Source of the DNA: CAWGHZ01 sp963775315
GTDB taxonomy: Bacteria; Pseudomonadota; Alphaproteobacteria; MPNO01; DASWLB01
Assembly: GCA_963775315.1 (NCBI GenBank)
Contig: CAVZIN010000007.1
Coordinates: 682,001 to 746,000, forward strand
Direction of reading: 5' to 3'
Length of the DNA stretch: 64,000 bases
The position numbers and the translations under genes are program-made. Shown here in pieces: positions 49,630 to 57,955 of this stretch. The notes under the pieces are model-generated. The model did no database searches, was not told the origin of the DNA, and was given only the letters and a program-made list of their open reading frames with translations. Each line of letters opens with the position of its first letter. Position 1 is the first letter of the stretch.

Positions 49630-50745
49630 ATGGACCCGCTGCTGACAGAGGAACAGGCGCTGCTGCGCGACAGCGCCGCGAAGCTGGTGGCAGGCGCGGC
49701 GGGGCCCGCCCGGCTGCGCGCGGTGCGCGCCGGCGCGTCGGGGCACGACGCTGCGCTGTGGCGCGAGATCGCCCGGGCGGGCTGGCTCGCCCTTGGGGTC
49801 GCCGAGGCGGCCGGCGGGCTCGGGCGCGGCATGACCGAGCTCGCGCTGGTGATGGAGGAGGCGGGGAGGGGACTGTCCACCGTGCCGGTCGCCCACGCGG
49901 TCGCGGCATGCCGCGCGCTTTCTGACAACGCGGAAGCGGCGGAGGTGCTCGCCTCGGCGCTCGCGGGGGAGCGCGTCGTGGTGCCGGCGCTCGCCGAGCG
50001 CATCTTCGATGTCGATCCGTTGACGCCGGCGACCTGCGCCGAGGCGGGTGAGGCAGGTGTCCTCCGCCTGACGGGCCGCAAGGTCGCCGTCGCCGGCGCA
50101 GCCGCGGCCAACGGGTTCGTGGTCGGCGCGGCGGGATCCGACGGGCCGGTCGTCGCCTACGTGCCGCGCGCCGCCGAAGGGCTCGGCGTGGCGCTCTCAC
50201 CGGCGGTGGACGGCGGTCGCGTCGGCACGCTGACGCTCGACCGGGTGTCGGTGCCGCCGGGCGCGGTGCTGGCGCGCGGCAACGGAGCGACCGAGTTGCT
50301 TTCCCGTATGGCGGACGAGACCGCGCTGCTGCTTGCCGCGGAACTCGTGGGCGTCATGGACCGCGCCTTCGCCATCGCGACGGACTACCTCAAGACGCGC
50401 GTGCAGTTCGACAAGCCGATCGGCAGCTTTCAGGCACTGCAGCATCGCGCGGCCGACAACTTCATCGAGATCGAGCTCACCCGCTCGCTCGTCTACCAGG
50501 TCGCCGCCGCGATGGACCGCGGGCAGGATGCGGGCGCGATGGCCGCCGCGGTCAAGGCGAAGGCGTCGGCCGCCGCGCTTTCGGTGTGCAAGGCCGCGCT
50601 GCAGTTCCACGGCGCGATGGGCTACACCGACGAGCATGACATCGGGCTCTATCTGAAGCGCGCGATGGCGCTCGCCGCCGAGGGCGGCAACGAGTCCGCA
50701 AGCCGGCGGCGGTTCGCTCGCCTCGCCGGGATCGAGCCCGCCTAG
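49630..50745 (+). CDS. acyl-CoA dehydrogenase family protein (subunit 2)
   Basis: A 371-residue acyl-CoA dehydrogenase homologue of the second-subunit kind often paired with the gene before it. The N-terminal region is LTEEQALLRDSAAKLV and ARAGWLALGVAEAAGGLG; the C-terminal helical bundle has KTRVQFDKPIGSFQALQHR and QFHGAMGYTDEHDIGLYLKR. It lacks the classical SEPGAGSD loop, so it probably forms a heteromer with the first subunit. It starts two bases after the previous stop. Its own stop codon TAG falls in the CTAG that borders the IS element, so the insertion did not truncate it. Confidence 0.87.
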   Translation: MDPLLTEEQALLRDSAAKLVAGAAGPARLRAVRAGASGHDAALWREIARAGWLALGVAEAAGGLGRGMTELALVMEEAGRGLSTVPVAHAVAACRALSDNAEAAEVLASALAGERVVVPALAERIFDVDPLTPATCAEAGEAGVLRLTGRKVAVAGAAAANGFVVGAAGSDGPVVAYVPRAAEGLGVALSPAVDGGRVGTLTLDRVSVPPGAVLARGNGATELLSRMADETALLLAAELVGVMDRAFAIATDYLKTRVQFDKPIGSFQALQHRAADNFIEIELTRSLVYQVAAAMDRGQDAGAMAAAVKAKASAAALSVCKAALQFHGAMGYTDEHDIGLYLKRAMALAAEGGNESASRRRFARLAGIEPA

Positions 50746-51514
50746 GTCGTGGACTCATAATGGTTGATGCGGAGCCGTATGGAAGCGAGGGCGACGGCGG
50801 CGAGGAAGTTTCGCGCGAGCTTGTCATAGCGCGTGGCGATGCGCCGGAAGTGCTTGAGCCGGTTGAAGAAGCGTTCGACGAGGTTGCGCTGGCGGTAAAT
50901 CTGGCGGTCAACGACACGGCGGACCCGGACGTTGCTCTGCGACGGGATGTGGGCGAAGGCGCCAGCGGCTTCGATGAGCGCGATAATGGTGGCCGCGAAG
51001 TAGCCGCGGTCGGCAACGACGTGACGAGCGAGCGCCAGTCCCTCGACCAGGGCCGGGAAGGTGGTCTTGTCCGAGGCCTGGCCGGGGGTGAGCAGCAGGC
51101 GCACAGGCAGGCCGTGACGATCCACCACGACGTGGATTTTGGTGGTCAGTCCTCCACGAGAACGGCCGATGGCGTGATCCGCGCCCCCTTTTTACCGCCG
51201 GCCGCGTGCTGGTGGGCGCGCACGATCGAGGAGTCGATCAGATGAAGCGACGTGGGCGAGCCGGCCTTCAAAGCCTCGAACACCTTGAGCCACACCCCTG
51301 CTTTGGCCCAGCGGTTGAAGCGATTGTAGACCGTGGTGTACGGGCCGTACCGTTCCGGCAGGTCACGCCACGGCGCGCCTGTGCGCAGGATGTGGAAGAT
51401 CCCGTTCACCACACGCCGGTCGTCCACCCGCGGCACGCCGCGCGGCTTGTTCGGCAGCAGCGGCTGGATGATCGTCCATTCCGCATCGGTCAAATCGAAG
51501 CGCGCCATCTTCAA
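50742..51514 (-). CDS. IS5-family transposase, two frames joined by programmed frameshift
   Basis: A transposase of about 255 residues, IS427-like group of IS5. Frame A (51514-51146) starts MKMARFDLTDAEWTIIQPLL and includes LHLIDSSIVRAHQHAAGG with the first catalytic Asp. Frame B (ending 50742) gives VVADRGYFAATI with the second Asp and RNLVERFFNRLKHFRRIAT with the Glu of the DDE triad. They are joined at an A5G5 run (ccccc-ttttt, 51184-51193 plus strand), the usual slippage site for this group; shifting there continues as DHAIGRSRGGLTTKIHVVV. The catalytic triad is complete, so the element may be active. Its stop lies in the flanking CTAG. Confidence 0.87.
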
Positions 51515-51582
51515 GCTCCCACCGTTTGGAAGCTTGAATCACACCCCGCCCATAAAGGGAATCCCCTTTATGGGTACATGAC
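50746..51582 (-). mobile_element. IS5-family insertion sequence (IS427-like), 837 bp
   Basis: The ends are imperfect inverted repeats GGTCGTGGACTCATAATGG and GGTCATGTACCCATAAAGG, 4 mismatches in 19. CTAG flanks both ends (50742-50745, 51583-51586), fitting a short target duplication. An 11-base hairpin (CCCATAAAGGG / CCCTTTATGGG, 51549-51574) lies near the right end and may block read-in transcription. The single gene is the transposase. Confidence 0.82.
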
Positions 51583-51736
51583 CTAGCACCCGCCATCGCG
51601 AGCGCGTCGCACTCTCAGCGCACGGATCATTTTCATCCCCGCCGTATTCCGGCGGCGGCCGGCTGTGCTAGTGTCCCACCGCCCATGATCGCCGCCGTTG
51701 GGATCGGACCCGCGGGCGGCCCCGGAGGAAATCAAG

Positions 51737-52945
51737 ATGGACACTGGAGTCGAGCGCGCCCGAGAATTGCCCGTCAAGGAGTTCGGCCGCTCCACCGACA
51801 CGCGCGACACGCTGGCCCGCGCCAAGCTGCAGCGCGCGAAATACAAGCTGGACGACTATTTCATCGTCGACGTCGATGCGCACCATTTCGAGACGCAGTC
51901 CTGGTCCGAGGTGGTCGAGCGCATCCCCGACCCCGTCATCAAGGACATCGCGTCCAACTTCAAGGTGCGCGGCAACCTGACGCCCGGCATCCTGAACACC
52001 TCGGCCTGGCCGGCGCACCAGAACGTCGGCGGGCGCATCCCGCACGATCCCGGCCTCGAGGAATCGACCCAGAACGACGAGGGGCTGCCGCGCGACGTGG
52101 TGCTGGTGCGCCGCGCCCTCGACACGATGGGCATCGACCGCCAGGTGACGTTCCCGACCCCGATGCTCGGGCTCGGCATGCACCCGGAGCTCGACGTCGA
52201 GATCAACATCTCGTTCGCCTACAACCGCTGGCTGACCGAGCGCGTGCTGCCGCACGACGACCGGATCATGGCGCTGATCTACCTGCCGTTCTCCGATCCC
52301 GAGGCGTGCATCAAGACGGTCGAGGAGTTCGGCGACAAGAAGGGGGTGCGCGGCTTCACCGTCACCTCGGTGCGCTACAAGCCGGTGCACCACAACTCCT
52401 ACATGCGGCTCTACGCCATGCTCGAGGAGCGCGGCCTGCCGCTCGCCTTCCATGCCGGCCCGTTCTGGGGCCAGTCGGAAGGGTTCGTGCGCCAGCTCAA
52501 CCGCTTCCTCAGCGTGCACGCCATCTCGTTCAGCCTGTGCAACATGGTGCATCTGGCGAACTGGGTGATGAACGGGCTGCCGGAGAAGTTCCCGAAGCTC
52601 AAGGTGATCTGGATCGAGTCGGGTATCACCTGGCTCGCCTTCATGACGACGCGCTTCGACAACGAGTACCTGATGCGCGTCTCTGAGGCGCCGGCGCTGA
52701 AGCGCCTGCCGAGCGAGTACATGAAGGAGATGTACTTCACGACGCAGCCGATGGAGCGCACCAACCTCGAGCTGCTGGAGGCCACGTTCAACGCGATCGA
52801 CGGCAAGAACAGCCTGCTCTACGCCTCGGACTGGCCGCATTGGGACTTCGACCTGCCGTCGACCATCCTCGACCTGCCGTTCCTGGACGACGCGGCGAAG
52901 CGCAACATCCTCGGCCTCAACGCCCAGAAGGTGTTCCGGCTTTAG
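51737..52945 (+). CDS. amidohydrolase family protein (COG2159-like)
   Basis: A 402-residue metal-dependent hydrolase or decarboxylase of the amidohydrolase-2 group. Metal ligands can be placed: FIVDVDAHHFETQSW near residue 45, GLPLAFHAGPFWG (His), LKVIWIESGITWLAFM (Glu) and LLYASDWPHWDFDLPS (Asp) near the end. The N-terminal 35 residues precede the first strand and are not conserved. Relatives include ACMSD-type decarboxylases and hydrolases of aromatic breakdown. ATG 51737 has GGAGGAAA upstream. It follows the IS element and shares the direction of the third LLM gene and the second amidohydrolase. Confidence 0.85.
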   Translation: MDTGVERARELPVKEFGRSTDTRDTLARAKLQRAKYKLDDYFIVDVDAHHFETQSWSEVVERIPDPVIKDIASNFKVRGNLTPGILNTSAWPAHQNVGGRIPHDPGLEESTQNDEGLPRDVVLVRRALDTMGIDRQVTFPTPMLGLGMHPELDVEINISFAYNRWLTERVLPHDDRIMALIYLPFSDPEACIKTVEEFGDKKGVRGFTVTSVRYKPVHHNSYMRLYAMLEERGLPLAFHAGPFWGQSEGFVRQLNRFLSVHAISFSLCNMVHLANWVMNGLPEKFPKLKVIWIESGITWLAFMTTRFDNEYLMRVSEAPALKRLPSEYMKEMYFTTQPMERTNLELLEATFNAIDGKNSLLYASDWPHWDFDLPSTILDLPFLDDAAKRNILGLNAQKVFRL

Positions 52946-52982
52946 GGCCAGGGCGTCCGCGGGCGCGGAGGCCGACCCCTAC

Positions 52983-53053
52983 CGTCATCGCGAACGCGGC
53001 GAAGCGATCCGGGTCTGCCGGATTGCTTCGTCGCTGCGCTCCTTGCAATGACG
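52983..53053. repeat. REP-like imperfect palindrome
   Basis: The arms CGTCATCGCGAACGCGGCG and (reverse) CGTCATTGCAAGGAGCGCAG pair around a CCGG-centred core with AAGCGATCCGG / CCGGATTGCTTCG. Palindromes of this form (CGTCATTGCGA...CAATGACG) are common dispersed intergenic repeats of alphaproteobacteria. Confidence 0.65.
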
Positions 53054-53084
53054 AGGTCCTGACAGGGCTGTCGGAGCCGACCCT

Positions 53085-54122
53085 ATGACCCTCGAATTCG
53101 GCATCTTCGACCATCTGGACCGGCCGGGGCCGGATCTTGCCGCCCACTACGCCGACCGGCTCGAGCTCGTGGCCGCGGCCGATGCGGCGGGGTTCTACGG
53201 CTATCACGTGGCCGAGCACCACGGCACGCCGATCGGCACGGCGCCGTCGCCGGGGGTTTGGCTCGCGGCGGTGGCGGCGCGCACGGCGCGGCTCCGCTTC
53301 GGACCGCTGGTCTACCTCCTTCCGTTCTACAACCCGCTGCGGCTGGTCGAGGAAATCTGCATGCTCGACAATATCGGGCAGGGCCGGTTCATGCTCGGCG
53401 TGGGGCGCGGCGTCTCGCCGTTCGAGGGCGGGTTCTTCGGCATCGACAACGCCGAGTCGCCCTACCGCTTCGCCGAGGCGCTGGAAGCGGTGCTCGGCGG
53501 CCTCACCTCCGACCGGTTCGTCCATCGCGGAGAGTTCTATAAAATCAATAACGTGCCGATGGAGCTTAAACCCTATCGGAAGCCTTATCCGCCGCTCTGG
53601 TACGGGCTCGGCAGCGAGCGGTCGGTGGGGCTCCCGGCGCGCCACGGCATGAATGTCGTGATGCTCGGCCCGACCGAGCGACTTGGCCATGTCGCCGCCC
53701 GCTACCGCGAAGCGTGGGAGGCGGAGGCGGGCGCACCGTGGCGGGCGAATTCGCCGGTCAAGGCGCCGATGATTGGGGCCTCGCGCCACCTGGTGATCGC
53801 GAAAACCGACGACGAGGCCATCCGCCTCGCTCGGCCGGCCTACGCACGCTGGTACCGCAGCCTCACCCAGCTTTCGACCAGCCACGGCTTCCGCCAGCTC
53901 ACCTCGATCGGCGATTTCGACGAGGCGAGGCGAGTCGGGGTGGTGCTGTGCGATTCCGCCCGCACGGTGCATGCGGAGCTTGAGAGACAGGTCAAGGAAA
54001 TGCGGGTCAACTATCTGGTATTCCAGCTTTCTTTCGGCGATCTCGGCCTCGCCGCGGCCCGCCATAGCCTGGACGCCGTTGCCGCCGACATCATGCCCGC
54101 CCTCGCCAAGGCCAGCGTCTAG
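53085..54122 (+). CDS. LLM-class flavin-dependent oxidoreductase
   Basis: A 345-residue luciferase-like protein, the third in the window and more distant from the other two. It starts LEFGIFDHLDRPGPDLAAHY; the FMN-fold blocks are GFYGYHVAEHHGTPIG, LVEEICMLDNIGQGRFMLGV and YPPLWYGLGSERSVGLPARH. The C-terminal VNYLVFQLSFGDL is the last strand. It likely uses FMNH2 or F420 to oxidise an unknown compound. It lies between two amidohydrolases, as if all three act on one pathway (ring opening or side-chain removal). The start is at the first barrel strand; the REP-like palindrome lies just upstream. Confidence 0.85.
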   Translation: MTLEFGIFDHLDRPGPDLAAHYADRLELVAAADAAGFYGYHVAEHHGTPIGTAPSPGVWLAAVAARTARLRFGPLVYLLPFYNPLRLVEEICMLDNIGQGRFMLGVGRGVSPFEGGFFGIDNAESPYRFAEALEAVLGGLTSDRFVHRGEFYKINNVPMELKPYRKPYPPLWYGLGSERSVGLPARHGMNVVMLGPTERLGHVAARYREAWEAEAGAPWRANSPVKAPMIGASRHLVIAKTDDEAIRLARPAYARWYRSLTQLSTSHGFRQLTSIGDFDEARRVGVVLCDSARTVHAELERQVKEMRVNYLVFQLSFGDLGLAAARHSLDAVAADIMPALAKASV

Positions 54123-54218
54123 GCGTACCCAGCCCTTTGCGGCATAATGCGCGGCAAACGGCCGCGCCCGCGCATCGAGGGGCCAGCGAGCCGGACGAGG
54201 CGAGGAAGGAACGGGGCG

Positions 54219-55286
54219 ATGGCCAAAAAGGTTGCGCGGCGAAGCTCGGCCGCAACACGAAAGACGGGTGCCAAGCCGCGTGCCCGGAAGCCCTTCATCA
54301 TAGATATGCACACCCACATCCGGCTGCCGGCGCTGCTGGATTACGTGAAGCAGAACCCGATCAAGTCGCACGGGCCGGGCACCGAGGACTGGTTCGCCGA
54401 AAGTTCGATCTCCGGCGTCGTCCAGCGCGACGGCGAGCTCGGCGCGGCCCTGAACGATCCCAAGGCGCGCATCGCCGAGATGGACAAGCAGGGCGTCGAC
54501 GTCCAGGCGATTTCCACCAACTTCCCGGTCACCTGCTATTGGATGGAGCCGCGCAAGGGGCTCGAGGCGGCGCGCGTCACCAACGACACCATCGCCGAGT
54601 TCTGCGCGACCAAGCCGGACCGGTTCGTCGGCATCGGCTGCGTGCCGCTGCAGGACCCGGCCCGCGCGGCGCGCGAGCTCGAGCGCTGCGTCAAGGAGCT
54701 CGGGCTCCGCGGCGCCTGGATCAATTCCAACATCCGGGCGAAGGATCTGGGCGAGGCGGAGTTCCGTCCCTTCTGGGCGAAGGCCGAGAGCCTCGGCTGC
54801 CCGATCTTCGTCCACCCGCTCGGCACCACGGACATCGCGCGCCTCAAGAAGTATTTCCTGTGGAACACGGTCGGCCAGCCCTACGAGGAGGCGCTGGCCA
54901 TGATGTCGCTCGTCCACGAGGGCATCATGGACGATTATCCGAAGCTCAAGATCTGCATCTGCCACGGCGGCGGCTACATTCCGTACTACGCGGGCCGCGC
55001 CGACCATGCGTGGGAGCGCAACCGCGCGGGCCAGCAGGAGCACGCGAAGAAGCGCCCGTCCGCCTATCTCAAGCGGTTCTGGTACGACACGGTGATTTTC
55101 GACCCCGACATGCTGCCGTACCTCGTGAAGAAGGCGGGGCCGAACCAGGTGATGCTCGGTTCGGACTGGCCGCTTGTGAAGACGGACTTCGTCGGCTACG
55201 TCCGCAACTCGCGCGCCATTCCGCAGGCGGTGAAGGAGCGCGTCCTGTGGAAGAACGCCGCCGCACTTCTCAACATCACGGTATAG
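54219..55286 (+). CDS. amidohydrolase family protein (ACMSD-like)
   Basis: A 355-residue amidohydrolase-2 protein. After a Lys/Arg-rich N-terminus the metal motif is FIIDMHTHIRLPALL near residue 35; then FVHPLGTTDIARLK (His), LKICICHGGGYIPYYAG (His) and VMLGSDWPLVKTD (Asp), the layout of 2-amino-3-carboxymuconate-6-semialdehyde decarboxylase and its relatives. It probably decarboxylates or hydrolyses an oxidised aromatic intermediate with Zn or Mn. ATG 54219 with AAGGAACGGGG upstream is chosen over the ATG at 54147. A palindromic repeat begins 10 bases after its stop. Confidence 0.86.
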   Translation: MAKKVARRSSAATRKTGAKPRARKPFIIDMHTHIRLPALLDYVKQNPIKSHGPGTEDWFAESSISGVVQRDGELGAALNDPKARIAEMDKQGVDVQAISTNFPVTCYWMEPRKGLEAARVTNDTIAEFCATKPDRFVGIGCVPLQDPARAARELERCVKELGLRGAWINSNIRAKDLGEAEFRPFWAKAESLGCPIFVHPLGTTDIARLKKYFLWNTVGQPYEEALAMMSLVHEGIMDDYPKLKICICHGGGYIPYYAGRADHAWERNRAGQQEHAKKRPSAYLKRFWYDTVIFDPDMLPYLVKKAGPNQVMLGSDWPLVKTDFVGYVRNSRAIPQAVKERVLWKNAAALLNITV

Positions 55287-55295
55287 GGCGGCCGG

Positions 55296-55462
55296 CTAGT
55301 GTGGTGGATTCGAAGTTCGCTATATTTCTTGTGGTGGGCACCGAGGCGAACTTCGAATCCAATACCACACTAGAATCAACAATTTGCTAGTGTCCTTATC
55401 GAATCCGAAGTTCGCTCGGTGTGCGCCCCAGAATGAAACGAACTTCGGATTCGGGACACTAG
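55296..55462. repeat. 167-bp double-palindrome repeat, copy A (MITE-like)
   Basis: The element has two palindromes, each bordered by CTAG: 55296-55373 (CTAGTGTGGTGGATTCGAAG and its complement) and 55387-55462 (CTAGTGTCC...GGACACTAG with inner CGAATCCGAAGTTCG). The whole is repeated at 57233-57399 in the same orientation with 5 differences. The stop codon of the DUF1194 gene lies in its last CTAG. No coding potential. Confidence 0.85.
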
Positions 55463-56277
55463 TTCTGATCGCCGCCGCGGAACCGGCCGCGGAAATCGTA
55501 TTCCCCCGCGTCGCAGGATGGGCCCTGGCGCTCCGCCACCGGGATGATGCGCGCCGGCGGCATGCCGCGGTCGGAGATCTCCAGGATCAGCTTGCGGCGG
55601 ATCGCGTTGGCGAACGACTGGAAGTCCTTGGCGACGACATAGAGCGCGCCTGGCCCGCCAATCACGCAGTCGCGGTAGTAGAGGTCGAGGTCGGGCATCT
55701 GGTGCCCGAAGAAGTTCGGCCGGTCGTTGACGATGGGCAAGCCGTTGATCGTGATCCCCTGGGCGACCGCCTCGTCCCGTGCCACGGTGATCGGCCGGCC
55801 GCGATTGTTCGGCCCGTCGCCCGAGATGTCGATGGCACGCCGCATTGCCTGGAAGGCGGGCGATTTCATCATCGGCACGGCGTAGTCGATGGCGCCGCTG
55901 ATCGAGGTGAAGCGGCCGCGCTGGGGCGGGCTCTTGTCGAGGGCGGCGACGAACTGCTTGGCGGTGGCAAGCCCGTCGATGATGTGCCAGTCGACCACCG
56001 TCGTCTCCTGGCCCTCCCCCGACCATTCGATATAGGCGATGGCGATGCGCCCGTTCACGCCCTGGCGGATCGCGTCGATCACCTCGGGCTCGACGATGGC
56101 GTGGGTATAGCCCTCGCGCTGGAGCTGCGCCTCCTCCTCGTCGATCGAGCCGGACACGTCGATGGCAAGCACCAGGGCGAGGTCGACGTCGGATGCGGCG
56201 GCAGCACGCGCCGGCGCGGCGAGCGTCAGCCCGCAGGCGAGAACGACAAAGGCGAAGCGCGAAACCATCCCTTTCAT
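55459..56277 (-). CDS. DUF1194 / von Willebrand factor A domain protein
   Basis: A 272-residue secreted or periplasmic protein: signal peptide FAFVVLACGLTLAAPARAA, then a VWA domain with the metal-ion site LAIDVSGSIDEEEAQLQ (DxSxS) and IAIAYIEWSGEG near residue 90, IDISGDGPNNRGRPI near 150 (the second ligand). DUF1194 proteins are common beside other cell-envelope genes in alphaproteobacteria; the function is unknown, probably adhesion or complex assembly through Mg. ATG 56277 fits the signal peptide; ATG 56313 does not. Its stop codon TAG is supplied by the end of the repeat at 55296-55462. Confidence 0.86.
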   Translation of the reverse strand: MKGMVSRFAFVVLACGLTLAAPARAAAASDVDLALVLAIDVSGSIDEEEAQLQREGYTHAIVEPEVIDAIRQGVNGRIAIAYIEWSGEGQETTVVDWHIIDGLATAKQFVAALDKSPPQRGRFTSISGAIDYAVPMMKSPAFQAMRRAIDISGDGPNNRGRPITVARDEAVAQGITINGLPIVNDRPNFFGHQMPDLDLYYRDCVIGGPGALYVVAKDFQSFANAIRRKLILEISDRGMPPARIIPVAERQGPSCDAGEYDFRGRFRGGDQN

Positions 56278-56358
56278 CGCAGCCCGATGCGCCGCGCCGG
56301 CCTCGCGCGGCACGCAGATGATACCACGTTCCGCGTCGGCCGGGGAGGCGGTCGCGCT

Positions 56359-57204
56359 TCAGGCGTGCAGCCCGCGCAGGATCTCGACGTAGTCCGGGTC
56401 GTCGGGCGGGACGAACCCGTGGCGCACGAAGAAGTCGATGTTGACCAGGTTGCAGTTGAACTTGAATTCGCGGGTCGACGCGATGACGTGCATGGTCTTG
56501 TCGACCGGCCAAAGATAGAACTCGACCACCTCTCCGTCCGTGTTGACGGGCTGGAAGTCGGCCGGCAGCTCCAAATCGTAGCAGAACAGGACGTCGGGCC
56601 TCAGCCCTTCGTCGGTCTCCTGGCAGTAGCTGATGCAGCCGACGGGGCGCGCCTTCGCGATCAGCTCGGGCGGGATCGAGGCCTCCTCGCGGGCTTCCTT
56701 GGCCAGGTTTTCGGCGAGTCCTATGCCGACCGGCTGGCCGCCCGCCACCAGATTGTCGAGCTTGCCGGGGAAGGCATGCTTGTTGGGATCGCGGAGCCCG
56801 ACCCAGATGCGCGTCCCCCCGTCCGCCCCCCGCACGTAGCCCGAGAGATGGACGCCATAGGCGCGAACGCCGAAATGTTGCGCCGCGGCGCGCTCCATCA
56901 CCAGAAGGGGCGCCGCCCCGAACGAGGTCGCGACGGGATAGAGCTCCCCGCGCACGGCGGCGATGACCCCTTCCTCGGCAAGCTCGGCCACCGCCGCCGC
57001 CATCGCCTCCGAGCGCGCGTCGGGGGTGGTCAACTCGGAGTCCATCTCGACCGCGTCGGATGAGACGGCGAACGGGTCGAGCCGGGCCAGCCGTCGCGCG
57101 AACGGCTTCTTGACCCAGCCGACACGCGCCCCCGCAACGTAGAACGGCAGGAAGTTGCTCAGGTCGTGGGCGTTGCACTCGCGGATTCGGTCGATCAGGC
57201 TCAT
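56359..57204 (-). CDS. Nudix hydrolase, DUF4743-containing
   Basis: A 281-residue protein with an N-terminal DUF4743 region (LIDRIRECNAHDLSNFLPFY) and a C-terminal Nudix domain. The Nudix box is LAENLAKEAREEASI preceded by NLVAGGQPVG, residues about 155-180, with REEAS supplying the metal-binding Glu pair. Relatives are thiamine-pyrophosphate-related or similar diphosphate hydrolases. It acts in the cytosol. A repeat copy lies on each side of the pair formed with the DUF1194 gene. Translation starts about 28 bases after the edge of copy B, so a promoter within or before the repeat is possible. Confidence 0.87.
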   Translation of the reverse strand: MSLIDRIRECNAHDLSNFLPFYVAGARVGWVKKPFARRLARLDPFAVSSDAVEMDSELTTPDARSEAMAAAVAELAEEGVIAAVRGELYPVATSFGAAPLLVMERAAAQHFGVRAYGVHLSGYVRGADGGTRIWVGLRDPNKHAFPGKLDNLVAGGQPVGIGLAENLAKEAREEASIPPELIAKARPVGCISYCQETDEGLRPDVLFCYDLELPADFQPVNTDGEVVEFYLWPVDKTMHVIASTREFKFNCNLVNIDFFVRHGFVPPDDPDYVEILRGLHA

Positions 57205-57571
57205 CGCGTCACTCTACCTTCCTCGTCTGGCCCTAGTGTGGTGGATTCGAAGTTCGCTATATTCCTTGTGGTGGGTACCGAGGCGAACTTCGAATCCAAT
57301 ACCACACTAGAATCAATAATTTGCTAGTGTCCTTATCGAATCCGAAGTTCGTTCGGTGTGCGCCCCAGAATGAGACGAACTTCGGATTCGGGACACTAGC
57401 GAGCCGGCCCGCTGGCCCCCCGCAGCCCTTCGTGAACGCGAAGTCGGGGCATCGGTTCATGTCCCGCGAGCGATCGCCGCGGCCCGGCAGCGGCGTGATG
57501 CGCTGCAACAACGACTTCGCGCGTGCGGAATGCCTTTCCGGAACGTCGCCGCCCCCTGTATGATGGTACAG
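57205..57571. other. 367-base intergenic stretch mostly occupied by repeat copy B
   Basis: After the Nudix start (57204) come 28 bases, then the 167-bp repeat (57233-57399), then about 170 GC-rich bases up to the small HIG1-like gene. No convincing open reading frame or RNA was found; a short reading frame starting in the repeat (57321) does not match anything. Confidence 0.5.
57233..57399. repeat. 167-bp double-palindrome repeat, copy B
   Basis: Same length and orientation as copy A at 55296, differing at about five positions. Its two palindromes are 57233-57310 and 57324-57399, both bordered by CTAG. The pair forms direct repeats around a two-gene block of about 1.8 kb. Confidence 0.85.
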
Positions 57572-57769
57572 ATGGGCTCGATTTTCACGATATTGATCCC
57601 GATCGCGCTCGCCGCGACGCTCGGCATATTGATCCTGGGCATCGTTTCGATGCTCCGCGGCGGCAGCTTCAATGCCAAATATTCCAACAAGTTGATGCGG
57701 ATGCGGGTGATCGCCCAGCTTGTCGCCATCCTCCTGATCGGCGCCTTCTTCCTTCTTTCGCGCCACTGA
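57572..57769 (+). CDS. HIG1-domain / twin-transmembrane small protein
   Basis: A 65-residue inner-membrane protein with two hydrophobic spans (IFTILIPIALAATLGILILG and VIAQLVAILLIGAFFLLS) separated by a short cytoplasmic loop MLRGGSFNAKYSNKLMRMR, the pattern of HIG1-type twin-transmembrane proteins. Such genes regularly precede etfBA in alphaproteobacteria, which supports it. The start at 57572 (MGSIF) agrees with that pattern; ATGs at 57560 and 57563 are possible. The ribosome site is weak. The function is unknown; association with respiratory complexes is suspected for the family. Confidence 0.75.
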   Translation: MGSIFTILIPIALAATLGILILGIVSMLRGGSFNAKYSNKLMRMRVIAQLVAILLIGAFFLLSRH

Positions 57770-57819
57770 CGCCCCGACGTCCGGGCCTGCCCGCCCGTCA
57801 TGAATCCTTCACGCGCGAA

Positions 57820-57848
57820 TTGACTCCTGTGACCGCTCTGCCTAGTGT
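57820..57848 (+). promoter_or_regulatory. candidate promoter of the etf operon
   Basis: TTGACT (57820-57825) and TAGTGT (57843-57848) lie 17 bases apart, 108 bases upstream of the etfB start. The -35 is good, the -10 poor. The rest of the 186-base gap shows no gene. Confidence 0.35.
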
Positions 57849-57955
57849 GCGCTGCGAAAAGAACTGCGCCCGGGCCGCCGCGTTGACGAAGGTGTAGCTG
57901 TCCCAAACAACCGTTCGCGCCGTCCCACGATTCAGCCCACCGCACCAGGTTCCGC

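Noticed and set aside
57321..57563. An 80-codon frame starting in repeat copy B, with a relative in copy A (55384)
   Set aside because: The similarity is only the repeated DNA itself; beyond the repeat the two frames diverge completely.
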